Below, piece after piece: positions 11,101 through 20,213 of a DNA stretch of 64,000 bases. The DNA lies in contig OZ025801.1 of NCBI GenBank assembly GCA_964019425.1, positions 558,001 to 622,000 on the forward strand, written 5' to 3'. How positions within the stretch are numbered: the stretch's first letter is position 1; the number at the start of each line of letters is the position of its first letter. Under the pieces are notes generated by a model. It had not been told where the DNA came from, ran no database searches, and saw only the letters and a program-made list of their open reading frames with translations. The translations under genes were made by a program, and so were the position numbers. Origin of the DNA: Flectonema sp. DT1601. Its lineage: Eukaryota > Euglenozoa > Diplonemea > Diplonemida > Diplonemidae.

Positions 11101-12294
11101 CTTCGAATCAGGAACTAATAACGGTGAGGATTTTGAATCACCAAAGAAATGGTCGAGTAAATCATCAGCAGCTACCGGAACTTCCTTCGAATTAGACCGA
11201 CCGCCCCTGAGTTCCCGCAGTTTGTCGAAGGCCCAGGCCGCTCCTTTTGAAGAACCAATTTTCGCAATAAGATCAGGTCTCAGCTTAGGTAATTTCTTCC
11301 TCCGCTTCGTATCAGATTTGAACCATTTGTTTGGAAGCGTTTCAATAGCCACCTCCTCAATTAGACTAATAAATTCACATCCAAGCTTGTTCACATTAGA
11401 CATCCCCTCCAAACGATGAGCTCGCGCTTCAGTTAGCACGCGAAATGAGACCCAGTGCTCATCCTCGAACTTGTTGTAGAACCAGCGGCGGTGAGCGGGA
11501 GTGGTAATTTGTGAGCAGCCCGGATATACCGAGATGTCAACCACTATTGGCGTGTGGTCGGACCCACTATCAGACGCACTGTACTGGTGTACATTCAACA
11601 CCTCAATATTGCTGTCGACAAGAAACAAATCAGGTGAAGTCTCTGAACAAGGTCTTGTATCCAGCGGAACATCGCAAATCTGCAGTCCATTTCCGTTAAT
11701 CCAATCAAGAACTGACAGACCTCGCGACGAACTACTTGTTGGAACCACCCTCGACCACGACCGATGGTGAGCATTGAAATCTCCACATACTACTTCACCG
11801 AAGACAACAGAGGTCGGCACCAAGAAATTCTGCGGAATATACACATTAGAAGACGTAATCGGACCGATGTCTGTCATTACCTCGACAACTAACACCTCAA
11901 ACGGTGAATTACGCTCAGTTGGATCCGATAATCTCCTGACCACAAGGGAGTCCCTGCAGAAAGTCGCCAGTCCACCACCGCGTTTTGCCTTGCCATCAAA
12001 ATTTAATCTGATTCTGTCCCTACGGAAGCAGGTGTATCCCTGAAGTTGAATCTGTTCATCAAGAACCAGATCAGTGAGCCAAGTTTCTTGAATATGGAGG
12101 ATGTCAGGATTAGCCGATTGAACGAGCCGTACCAGAGATTCATGGTGCTTTACCATCGACAGCGCATTCCAACTAAGTATTCTCAGCGGCGATATATCAG
12201 ACATCGGACCAGGGTGTCTCGGAAAACCACTACGATAGAGTTCCAGAAGCCCACTCACAGAATAATAGTACTCCAAGGACGGAGTCTTTCCCAA
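8155..12294 (-). CDS. LINE ORF2: APE endonuclease, reverse transcriptase, RNase H
   Basis: This is the retrotransposition polyprotein, 1379 aa. APE endonuclease motifs are ILSWNA (about 39), QETWL (69), GDFNAHHRSW (171) and SDHTPI (245). The RT has SSYRPISLTS (487), FDISGAFDNVDH (557), VPQGSVLGPLLF (613) and the catalytic FADD (644-647). RNase H has D1004 in YTDAS, E1047 in NAEQLALL, D1075 in FSDCQSAL and D1126 in GNELADTLAKKA, so the DEDD set is present. A Cys/His cluster CLFCGF..EHLLLEC lies near 1205-1225. Residues 16-30 (LLELYRSGFPRHPGP) look like a degenerate 2A ribosome-skipping peptide, placed where trypanosomatid ingi/L1Tc proteins carry one. All catalytic motifs look intact, so the copy may be young. 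Confidence 0.96.
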   Translation of the reverse strand: MGKTPSLEYYYSVSGLLELYRSGFPRHPGPMSDISPLRILSWNALSMVKHHESLVRLVQSANPDILHIQETWLTDLVLDEQIQLQGYTCFRRDRIRLNFDGKAKRGGGLATFCRDSLVVRRLSDPTERNSPFEVLVVEVMTDIGPITSSNVYIPQNFLVPTSVVFGEVVCGDFNAHHRSWSRVVPTSSSSRGLSVLDWINGNGLQICDVPLDTRPCSETSPDLFLVDSNIEVLNVHQYSASDSGSDHTPIVVDISVYPGCSQITTPAHRRWFYNKFEDEHWVSFRVLTEARAHRLEGMSNVNKLGCEFISLIEEVAIETLPNKWFKSDTKRRKKLPKLRPDLIAKIGSSKGAAWAFDKLRELRGGRSNSKEVPVAADDLLDHFFGDSKSSPLLVPDSKPADYDDSSCGSFSIHELYTVLKSLTPSHGSGLDSVSNNMLLNLGPRMLLLLLRLASLSFRRGIFPSCMKKAKVIIIPKGGDRDPLLPSSYRPISLTSIVSKCLESLVGNRCEHLLEGKLDPRQSGFTPGRNVEENISLLVDAASGVQKLYDGYGAIILFDISGAFDNVDHQILVDRLVAVLPVPYVKWLANYLSDRNVSLSLGLDNGSRSCTKGVPQGSVLGPLLFRIFVDSLPGLISDADLSVLFADDLAVFLQHEKIDGIEAKGLSVISQIEGWMVSSKMEVNMKKTEYVAFGKRISGSDVEWSRAPRFYFPSSVEELHMPTGSAGALTEKLSPSIGAVLDLADALLPLEIDGYPVTRRSDFVRLACARKSKEFRLKAAIPLKRVRSAKYLGVIIDDSLCFDEQVDKIVKTIRAGCGLLKMFSAYEVKTDTLRQLVDGAVLSRAFFGLKAFSPFLSDAQIKRIEACLRHLRIRLTGCSFSTKDVVLTVESRIPPLQQTISRLLALVHEDLLRRQPECPSWRLFNGGEKKRPWQTRVEACSSEFSLSELRSQKVLPHQYPPWSKHPPLVVNTSCGYDKTDTPEEKYAVAMTTLNELPPCVAEVYTDASVFHDEERGLLCGGAAVLLVAGKVIEKLSKFQPSLTIYNAEQLALLSALELLEENLHVVSHGVIHIFSDCQSALASLHRGPSRQSSSTNCEIFERSVLLDRPLIFQHVPSHCGIAGNELADTLAKKAALQSVDPELTPYDFRMAQCCIKKQANWKAMGTVDSSHSYSKATLGSGPQRFLPCLTRGQEVELSRLRTSHHRLVKLPRVTAGFKCCLFCGFQDTSTEHLLLECVETRELVKQTMRFPTPDDELSLDMFFRTEWQPFTLLLISKLDNHLKELSDNPLLLKFPLQGIFVRKKLITHIERKTSFSLLGSDVKKYVMELIDNAYKATDLNVVIDDLSMVNVLVNPSWSESKLSKFLSRLSRLLRSNPRGR

Positions 12295-12318
12295 TAAAGA
12301 GTCAATTGGAAGTGGTTG

Positions 12319-14040
12319 TTAATTCCTCGAGTAGTCCCGTTTCTCATTCCGGTCAAGACGGTCAGCCATTTCAGACTTAGTAGCAGCAACAGAGTTAGCT
12401 CGTTGCCTACTTGAGACCGTCAGCCTCTGAGAACCCGATCCTTTATCGTTATTCAGGGTCTCAATCTCCTTTCGAAGACATCTATTCGCATCCCTCTCTT
12501 CAGCAAGGTCCTGCCGTAGACTCTTCACAGCAGCCGTTAGTTCAGTAACCTGCGATACCAATTTAGAAATGTCGGATTGTTGACAGTTGTACTGCGAAGG
12601 CGGTAGGGGCAGCTGCTGTTTGTTCGATTGTAGCGTCTGCAGATATTGCTGATTTTGCTGATTTTGCTGAGAAACAGGCGGTGGTGATAAATCAATTCCA
12701 ACAGATGGCGCAGCGTTAGGTTGACAGAGGTGAGGAAACTCGTCCAGGTCCATCTTATCGGGATTCTGCTTGCCGAGACCCACCTCTTTGATTGTGATCA
12801 TGTCATCACGAAGAATGATGAAGTTACTCTTGGGTTTCTCCTTGGCCACTACAATCATCTTAGGAAGCTCCTTTCTGCTCCTGTATCGAGCAACGACGTT
12901 AATCTCCCACCCTTGGTGAGCACAGACCTGCACTACTTCCAGCGAACTCATCGCATCAATTGCTCGGCTCCTCAAACAGAACTTGAGGCCTTCAGGTGGA
13001 GGCGGCAGTGCATTCTCACCCAGCTTCGATCGCACGTAATCTTCGTCGGTCTTCAGACACACAATCCCCAGCTTGCGTGAGTGGCGGTAGAACCTCAGAG
13101 GTAACCGGAGTTCACCGGCTAGCGATGAGGCTAACTTAAAATCCACCGTGAGCTGGATTGACGACCTGCACGGTGCTGTGTCTGCGAAATTCGGTACTGA
13201 TAAGAAGTACCCACCACTCCCACTTGCCCTTCTCAAGGCGTCAACAGCGTCTGCTGGCACCCTCATGTTCACAGACTTAACATGAGGGTCTGATTCCTTC
13301 TTGTTGGCAGGCCACAAGAGGTGCGGCTCGATGGGCATGTTCGTGACTGCTGTGTAGTAGTCAGAAGCCTTCTTGCACAACTCATTAGGTGAAGGTACCT
13401 TGTCGTTGGAGTGGAGCGCGTGGTGGTGGAACAATACCACTCGATTGTCACCGGCAGTCAGAGCGTCTCCACGGAAGAGGGTAGCTGGTTTCCCGGTTGA
13501 TACAATCCAACCGGTCCGATGTGTCAGGACACCGTCGTTTACCACCGCCGGGAACTGTATCTTCTTACCGCCCCCAGGGTTTTTCTTGCAAATTACCGAG
13601 AGGTTTGTTCCCGGTCGGAGTTTAATCATCGCATCTACATCAGAGGCCGTGCCCAGTGACACACCACACGTAATCGACGTGTTAAACACGCCTGACATCG
13701 AAATTATTGGAACAGACCAGTCATCATCACGGAGTTGGCAGTCCCACCGCTTCTCTTGCACATTCGGTAAATTAGTTGCTGCCTTCCCATCACATCGGAC
13801 CTCCTTCAGTCCACTAAACGAATTCAGCGCTTGAGCCGGCTCAGGCTTGCGCTTCACTACCTTGGGCCGCTTACCACGTACCCTCGTCCATTCCTCATTC
13901 ATCGGCGATAAATCCACCGATGGCTTCTCTCCCCCGTTGCGTTTAGTAACCCCCTTTACATTCAAACCCTTCTGCATCTCACCGAGCATGCCCACCATCT
14001 TCTCCAGCATCAGGCCAAATAGGCCTGGATCCAATGTCAT
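12319..14040 (-). CDS. LINE ORF1: putative nucleic-acid-binding/chaperone protein
   Basis: A 573-aa protein lies 5' of ORF2 and is separated from its start by 24 nt. The N-terminal third is basic (GKRPKVVKRKPEP near 55-70). The middle contains a block around LKFCLRSRAIDAMSSLEVVQ followed by INVVARYRSRKELPKMIVVA, resembling the region next to zinc knuckles in other LINE ORF1 proteins, although I see no CCHC knuckle. A Gln-rich linker (NQQNQQNQQYLQ) precedes a heptad-like coiled coil near 490-540 (VTELTAAVKSLRQDLAEE). The role as ORF1 rests on position and architecture and not on a recognised domain. Confidence 0.8.
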   Translation of the reverse strand: MTLDPGLFGLMLEKMVGMLGEMQKGLNVKGVTKRNGGEKPSVDLSPMNEEWTRVRGKRPKVVKRKPEPAQALNSFSGLKEVRCDGKAATNLPNVQEKRWDCQLRDDDWSVPIISMSGVFNTSITCGVSLGTASDVDAMIKLRPGTNLSVICKKNPGGGKKIQFPAVVNDGVLTHRTGWIVSTGKPATLFRGDALTAGDNRVVLFHHHALHSNDKVPSPNELCKKASDYYTAVTNMPIEPHLLWPANKKESDPHVKSVNMRVPADAVDALRRASGSGGYFLSVPNFADTAPCRSSIQLTVDFKLASSLAGELRLPLRFYRHSRKLGIVCLKTDEDYVRSKLGENALPPPPEGLKFCLRSRAIDAMSSLEVVQVCAHQGWEINVVARYRSRKELPKMIVVAKEKPKSNFIILRDDMITIKEVGLGKQNPDKMDLDEFPHLCQPNAAPSVGIDLSPPPVSQQNQQNQQYLQTLQSNKQQLPLPPSQYNCQQSDISKLVSQVTELTAAVKSLRQDLAEERDANRCLRKEIETLNNDKGSGSQRLTVSSRQRANSVAATKSEMADRLDRNEKRDYSRN

Positions 14041-14125
14041 AGTTGTTAATTATTGGAAATCAATAAAGTACAGATATTAGCCTAATATTTCGTTGAACAC
14101 AAACGGAATCCAATAAAGTACAGAA

Positions 14126-14582
14126 ACTGTAGCTTTAGAATCGTTGGTGGAAATAAAAAAGAATCGACAACTTTATTTTTTTTTACTTTTTTACTCACAT
14201 TTTTTTTTGTTTTGTGACGCAACCAGGTGCAAAATCCTAATAAAGGAATAGGTTAGGTTGCGCTGCCACAATTCTCTTTCTACCTAACAACGGGTTGTAG
14301 GTTTATAAAAATAAATAAAAAACGAAAGAAAATATAGAACACTGATTAAGACTCACAACCTCGTCGACTTTTTTTTTTTTTTTTTTTTAAAATGAAAAAT
14401 CTGTCGACCTCAGTCTGTTCCAATTAGTTTGAATTTCGAATGACAATCACGACGGGAGAAAGTCTCGGCAATGTTGATGCGTGTCATATTTTTTTTTTTG
14501 TTGTTGTTGTTTTGATCGTGCGCAACCAAAAAAACAATTTTGTAAAGTTTAAGGTAAACGTTTCTCTTTCAATCGTAAAACA
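14126..14582. other. Intergenic DNA upstream of the LINE
   Basis: AT-rich with several A/T runs. No gene or clear repeat is visible. Confidence 0.5.
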
Positions 14583-15071
14583 CGTTTTCGAGATGGAGAA
14601 GGGGGTGAAACTTTGACAATGTAAAAACAGTAACAACTTTAGGTATTAAAAAAACAAAATTAATATCAAAGCACTTACCGAGATGGAGAAAGGGGAAAAA
14701 AAAAAAGAAAATCCACAAAAAAAATAGTTTCTGATACTCAGAACTACCTAATGTGTGACAGCAATCTGAGATATTCTCCAACAACACAATAATATGAAGA
14801 ATTCGAGAGTTCAATTATGTTCCTGACGTCATAAAAAACTAAAGAAGAAATAAAAAAACAACAAAAACAATGCAACTGCCCCCCAGTGGATGATGTCTCT
14901 CTCTCTCACTTAGCAATAGTACCAAAAAAAAAAAAAAAAAAAAGGGATAAATTGAATGTTTGAACATTTGCAAAAAAAAAAACACAACTGTTTTGTATCA
15001 TATTAACATAAAAACGATAATTTTAACATTCTGTTAAGGATACAGTGAACATAGCCTTTTTTTTTTTTTAA
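14583..15071. repeat. Family C dispersed repeat, copy 1
   Basis: Conserved blocks are GGGGGTGAAACTTTGACAATG (14,600 area), CAGTAACAACT, AAATTAATATCAAA and, at the right end, AACGATAATTTTAACATTCTG followed by GATACAGTGAACA and a T-run. The same blocks occur in the same order at 46,203-46,591. A further fragment of the left block lies near 15,110-15,175. No coding content. Confidence 0.7.
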
Positions 15072-15257
15072 AGTAACTATTCAGGTTTTGAGAGTTTTCT
15101 ATATCCAAAAGGGGGGGGGTGATAGCTTTGACGACGTAGAAAACAGTAATAAACTTCATTATACTAAAATAAGGTAATAAGGGTTAAAAAAAGATGAGGA
15201 AAAAAAATGAAAAAAATTAGTTTATTATATAAGAGAGTGCACTAAATGAAAATAATA
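15072..15257. other. Intergenic DNA with a partial family C fragment
   Basis: A diverged copy of the family C left block (G-run, then TGATAGCTTTGACGACGTAG and CAGTAATAAACTT) sits near 15,110-15,165. Nothing else is recognisable. Confidence 0.45.
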
Positions 15258-15440
15258 TAAAAAGAATTGGCTTTATCTGCATCTATACAGAAAATAATAA
15301 TATAACAACTGTGATTTTTTTTGTTTGTGTCACGAAACCCCCCGTGAACCGACTTAAACTGATAAAGCTAAAGGAGGTTTACGTGTGCTGCCCAACATTC
15401 TTTTTCGTTCTTACAATACTTGTTAAATGCAAAAAAAAAA
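15258..15440 (+). repeat. Family B dispersed repeat, copy 2 (longest, inverted to copy 1)
   Basis: Begins AAGAATTGGCTTTATC and continues through the CTATACAGAAAATAATA block, GTGTCACGAAACC, AAAGGAGGTTTACGTGTGCT and TTGTTAAATGC to a poly-A tail. It matches 1933-2118 in reverse orientation from end to end. Confidence 0.87.
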
Positions 15441-15892
15441 GAAAGAAAGACAAAGTTTAGCTAAAAATAAAATTAGATATAATGTATTATACTCGTACAT
15501 AACTAAAATAATGTTAGTATAAGTATCCAGAAATCGTTGTCGAATCTGGTAATTCGGGGGGGGACTTGGATAAATAAATCAAGGTTAACACGCAACAAAT
15601 TAGACAAGAATCATTATAACTGGATTCTGTCCACACAAAATCGCATGCTTTAAATAAACTACCAGAGAAAGAAATGCTGTCAAGTCAAATTGACCCGGGG
15701 ACCACGCACTACAGGTTGAGCATCCCATGCCCTGCAGGTCGTTACAGCTTGAAAACATTAATGCATTAATGGGTAACCAATAAAAATTATCTGGGTGGGT
15801 AGTTACAGGGGTGAGAAAAAAAGAAAAGATAAATAACATGACAAGAATACGCTGGTTCGTAGCACACTACCAGCAAAGCCCATCCCATAAAC

Positions 15893-18800
15893 TTAGTTAT
15901 GGTTGGTTTGACTCAAAAGCAGGAAAGGTTCACAAGTCAACTGATGGATTTGCAAACCTCGACTTCCCGCAAACCATGTGCCTGCTTTCGTCGTACGCAT
16001 GCCACATCCACAACAAAAGTATATTCCAACGCAATTCAAGCAAACATTCCAATCACATGTTAAACTCTCACCTTTACAAGGGAGACGACATTCAAGTATT
16101 TGTCCAAAGAAATAATTTGAATCACATAAATCACAAAAAACTGGTTTATTAATGAGAACTATTTCAAGATCGTGACCTTGTGGGCAAGTGGTGGTTACAC
16201 CTTTTTGTTCTAACTCGGTATGTACTTTCATTGGAGAGAGCACCTTGCAGGATTTAGAATCTGTTTCATTGACGATACTTTTCGATAAGAATCTACTCGT
16301 TATGTCCTTTTCGTTTAAAACAAATAAAGGTAATATGATTTCTAAACCTCCTTCACGCAATTTATCAAAGAGTACCCCGGCTTCGTCAGGTAAGTTTTCA
16401 CTCTCCACATCAGTAAAGCCAGAACAGGTAACCAAATTAAACAGGCCATTGAGAATGACCTCAGTATACTCTATACACCAATCATTGATTACTGACCAAT
16501 CGTATGGCCCTAGTATTGGGAAAAAGTGCTCAGATGGAACATTTGCATGGTGCCCGAGTATGATGAACCCCCTGACAAGTAAAAAAGTAGACCGCGCGTC
16601 GGGAGCGACAAAGTAAGCGGAGTCTTTTTGCTCATAAGGGTCCATACTTAGGAAGAAAAAACTAACACCCAATACATTTGATAAGGCTTGTATGGCTGCA
16701 TGGTCTGCCCACACACCATCAAAACCCATTCCAAGTGCATATTCGTCGTAATTACCGAGTACAAAGTTTTTATATTTATCACTATACTCTACTAACTCAG
16801 CACTGGTGAATTCACGCAGCGTCGCTGCATCAAAGAAGTAAAAGATTTGTTTCGATACTGCTTCAAAGAAACAATTACCAAAACGGTTCACGTCTTCAGG
16901 GTAAAGACCAACTTCTTCCATATACCATATCGTGTGGTCAATTGTAAAGTAATCCACTTTTCCTTCTTGAACAATTGGTTCTTCTGGAATCAACACTACG
17001 GCTTTAGGCGGGTAAACAATAAACTGTCTTTCTTTTGGAAAATGGTAAGAGTGAGGGTTGTTTAATTTGCCAAAGACAACATGAACTAAAGAAAATAATC
17101 TCTTATATGTGGAATCGTAGGCTTTATAAAACTCATCGCAGAATTCACGAAAAGCAAATGCTACGTCTTGTTTCTTAAAACCTCTTTTCCACATTCTATA
17201 AAGTATAAATTCAAATTCAACAAAAAGATCAGGTAAATTATTACAAATCATTGCAGCTCTAAACATAGCACCTTTAACCACTCCTTTCGGTATAGACACT
17301 GGCATAGTTGAATTACTATGTACATATTGCAAAGGGCGAAAAGACCAATCCTTTCGGCTTATAGATAACCTGATAAACTTTCTCTTTTCCTTTGTTTCAA
17401 TTCTGATTCTTGCTCCCAAAAAGACTACGTGGTCTTCACTAATCGTAGTGTCTTTGTAGTCCATCTTGTAGATGCTTGGGGGTGGAGGCTCATGCCCCCA
17501 GCAAAGGAAGTCATCAATATAACGCACCATAGTGCTATAAATCTTTGCTTTTGGAGGGGTTAACGTATCAATGTATTTACTCTCACACTGATAGCAATAA
17601 AGGTTTGCTATTAAAGGGGAAGCATTACCACCCATTGGTATTCCTTTTGTTTGTCTATAACATTTTTTACTTCCGATCGGTTGAATTAATGAATAATCAA
17701 TACACATGTTGATATGTTCAATAACTTGTTCAACGGTAAGGTTTTTCGTCTTGGGTGGTTTCGTTTCGGTAAAAAAATATTCACTTTTTCCTTGCGAATG
17801 ACGCGTTAGGTACTTCAGTTTTTTGTAAGTAAAAGCTTCTTTCACAGCTGCCGCACATTGTTCTTTAAGATAGTCATGTGGTAAGTTGCTGTACATTGTA
17901 GTAAAATCAAAAGTTTTTGGTGGGGTGGAAGCGCTATAAATTGGGTATTTCCTTTTAATAGTTGTAATAACGTCGTCGACAGAATCAACAATGAAATATC
18001 TACGTACACCTGTACGAGCAAACTCTATACAATCTTTTATGTAAAGCACTTTGAGAATCGTTTTTAGAAAACCGACTACTTCCAACTGTACATCCGTCAT
18101 TATATTAGACAAACCTCTAGCCGATAGAGCTGCTATTGTCTCTACTTTTGTATCTTTCAAACGGTTGTCTTTTTCCAAAAACTCATTTAATTCATTACTT
18201 TTTTCTTTTTTCTTTTTATCTTTTTCTGAGGTATAAACTTCACATTTGGTGGACGTGCCAGCAATCCAACGTAGTCGGATGTCCGGTAATTTGTGCAATT
18301 TCAAATTACCATAAAGGTAGGGCACAGACCCTGAAAGTTTACTAAAATTTAATTTCTTTTTTGTCGCTTCCAAGTTTTTAAACATGTCCTCTTCTGCTAA
18401 AGAATAGGACGAAATTTCTTTTCTGAGTAATTGTAAATAAAGGGTTTTACACATTACGCCAACATCATGGCGGGCTTTATCAATTGGTAAAAACACAAAA
18501 TTTTCTTTTAAGTTAGCTAATTCCTGCCGTAAGCGATAAACAGTATTGTCTGCGGGCAGGGGTTGTAATAACAATAAATGAGATAACTTATTTTTAAGCC
18601 AGGAGTTGAGGTACCGTTCGTTTTGGTTCTGTTCCTCCACCGACTCTCCCTTAAGGCTTCGTCTTACTTTGTCCGTAAAAGTATCGATAGACAAATATAA
18701 TTCTTCTAAAATTTCCGTTTGCGGAGCATGCAAGCGAAACCATAAACCCAATTCGAATAGTTTACGTAGATCACCACTACAATTGAGGTTTGTCCAGTGA

Positions 18801-19153
18801 CCCACTAAATGTTCCTGAGATGATTTTTGTCCCTGTGTGGATCTCATCTCGTTACATTTGCAAATATCATCGGATATGTGTTCCTCATCAAGTTCGGTGA
18901 CAGAACTCATATTTAGAACAACAGATCCAACAGTTCTGCCTAAGGAAAAAGACACTTTAACAGGATCAAGAGAATTGAAAAAGTTTTTGAATAGTGCGTG
19001 TTTAAATACTGAACCAAAATTTAAATTCTTAAGAGAAGGGTGAACCATTCTAAGACAGAACCGGGGCCACGTAGAACGGGGAAAAATAAAAAATGGAGGG
19101 GAAATCGTAGGGCATCTGTCCTTCTCGCAACAGCTATTTTTACCCATGTACAA
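15893..19153 (-). CDS. Penelope-type reverse transcriptase fused to OTU protease and Cys-rich finger
   Basis: A single 1086-aa open frame. Residues ~205-330 (NFVFLPIDKAR, PYLYGNLKLHKLPD, IAGTST) match the N-terminal block of Penelope-like RTs. RT motifs are FDFTTMYSNLPHDYL (415), GIPMGGNASPLIANL (504) and the catalytic YIDD (545-548). No GIY-YIG endonuclease is visible. Residues ~745-880 form an OTU cysteine protease: GNCFFEA with the nucleophile Cys761, a WADHAAIQALSNVLGV helix, and His876 in EHFFPIL. Residues ~990-1041 are a Cys/His finger (CPQGH..CDLC..CLNC), followed by more Cys pairs. It would copy RNA to DNA, with the protease acting on itself or on ubiquitin-like conjugates. No terminal repeats or target duplication were seen. 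It could be a mobile element or a domesticated RT gene. The first Met is used, but a start further in is possible. Confidence 0.88.
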   Translation of the reverse strand: MYMGKNSCCEKDRCPTISPPFFIFPRSTWPRFCLRMVHPSLKNLNFGSVFKHALFKNFFNSLDPVKVSFSLGRTVGSVVLNMSSVTELDEEHISDDICKCNEMRSTQGQKSSQEHLVGHWTNLNCSGDLRKLFELGLWFRLHAPQTEILEELYLSIDTFTDKVRRSLKGESVEEQNQNERYLNSWLKNKLSHLLLLQPLPADNTVYRLRQELANLKENFVFLPIDKARHDVGVMCKTLYLQLLRKEISSYSLAEEDMFKNLEATKKKLNFSKLSGSVPYLYGNLKLHKLPDIRLRWIAGTSTKCEVYTSEKDKKKKEKSNELNEFLEKDNRLKDTKVETIAALSARGLSNIMTDVQLEVVGFLKTILKVLYIKDCIEFARTGVRRYFIVDSVDDVITTIKRKYPIYSASTPPKTFDFTTMYSNLPHDYLKEQCAAAVKEAFTYKKLKYLTRHSQGKSEYFFTETKPPKTKNLTVEQVIEHINMCIDYSLIQPIGSKKCYRQTKGIPMGGNASPLIANLYCYQCESKYIDTLTPPKAKIYSTMVRYIDDFLCWGHEPPPPSIYKMDYKDTTISEDHVVFLGARIRIETKEKRKFIRLSISRKDWSFRPLQYVHSNSTMPVSIPKGVVKGAMFRAAMICNNLPDLFVEFEFILYRMWKRGFKKQDVAFAFREFCDEFYKAYDSTYKRLFSLVHVVFGKLNNPHSYHFPKERQFIVYPPKAVVLIPEEPIVQEGKVDYFTIDHTIWYMEEVGLYPEDVNRFGNCFFEAVSKQIFYFFDAATLREFTSAELVEYSDKYKNFVLGNYDEYALGMGFDGVWADHAAIQALSNVLGVSFFFLSMDPYEQKDSAYFVAPDARSTFLLVRGFIILGHHANVPSEHFFPILGPYDWSVINDWCIEYTEVILNGLFNLVTCSGFTDVESENLPDEAGVLFDKLREGGLEIILPLFVLNEKDITSRFLSKSIVNETDSKSCKVLSPMKVHTELEQKGVTTTCPQGHDLEIVLINKPVFCDLCDSNYFFGQILECRLPCKGESLTCDWNVCLNCVGIYFCCGCGMRTTKAGTWFAGSRGLQIHQLTCEPFLLLSQTNHN

Positions 19154-19681
19154 AAAACGACGGTATTCCCAAGCATGTTATAATGATATTTTACGCGTTC
19201 GTCTTTCAACAAAATGTTGGGAACGAGACAAAAACACAACATGCCTCTGAGACCATCTAAGGAAAACTCAGAGAAAGAATTGGGACGGCTCTTCACAAAT
19301 CCTCGATACTACGTAAGCAAATTAGCGGAATATAGAACTTTAAAAAAAAAGAAAAGAAAAAAAAAAGGATCAGGTCACCCCAACTAAAAACATGATAATA
19401 TCAAACGTATTATCAGTTTTTTTTTTTTTTTTTTTTTAAAAACACCGATAAGGAGAACTGACTCCCGTTCAGCTGATAGTGAGACGTGTTGACAGTCGTC
19501 GTGTCAGTTACGTGGAGTGACGCTCCTTATGAAAATAAAACAAAAAAAAATTTTAAAAAAAAAAAGAAAAAATAAAAAAATCACTATTGTCAAATGTTTC
19601 TCAGAACCGTAGTCGTAGTTTAAAAATTTTTTTTGTTTGCGTCCAACAACAACGTGTTTAAAAAAAAACAATAACAATTTC

Positions 19682-19715
<34 letters not shown>

Positions 19716-20213
19716 CAAATCAAGAAAAAGACACCCGTTGAACACAACAACACAAGTTGTCTGAAGTGAAACTGCGAATGCCTATTAGTAAAAGCAAAGA
19801 AAAGTCAAAAAAAAAAAAAAAAATGATATTGTCCTGCCTTTTATAAAGTGTTAAGCCAGCTGCAAGAATCTCAAATCCATGCAGCCAGTTACACGAATAA
19901 AAACTCAACAGAAGAAGAAAAAAAATTGTATGCGTGATGCGTGTGTGAGTGGACAACTAAAACGGAGAAAGAAGAAGAAAAGAAATAACGAAAATAACAA
20001 AACTGATTTTACGAAATTGACGCAAGTAAGGATATCATCATCGGAGACACAACAAACTCTCTGCTGTTCAATAAGGAAGCAGACAACGTCTATAAACTAG
20101 TAAGTCACTTACAAATCATGTAAGAGCCAATATGTTCTCTATGCCTTCTTCAAAAGATTTCAGTGGCGTAGTATGCCCAACAGTTATGCGGCAACTCTCT
20201 CTCTCTCTCTCAT
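19154..20213. other. Intergenic DNA with an imperfect inverted repeat
   Basis: Long A/T runs flank an imperfect inverted repeat at 19,448-19,530, with outer arms ATAAGGAG and CTCCTTAT and inner AACTGAC and GTCAGTT. A CT dinucleotide run lies near 20,195-20,211. No supported gene. Confidence 0.5.

Larger units (their letters stand above)
7820..14125 (-). mobile_element. APE-type non-LTR retrotransposon (LINE) with RNase H, apparently whole
   Basis: Read on the minus strand, the element has a 5' region of roughly 80 nt, ORF1 (573 aa), a 24-nt gap, ORF2 (1379 aa), a ~330-nt 3' UTR and a 3' tail of TAAATAAA-like units near 7,825-7,850. Neither ORF is interrupted. EN-RT-RNase H order with a C-terminal Cys/His cluster places it among I/ingi-like LINEs. 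The 5' region contains CTGTACTTTATTG twice (near 14,067 and 14,120), with a ~35-nt match to family A between them. I could not define a target duplication, so both ends are approximate. Confidence 0.9.

Noticed and set aside
19021-19296. Alternative minus-strand frame overlapping the RT-OTU N-terminus
   Set aside because: Overlaps a better-supported frame and shows no family resemblance.
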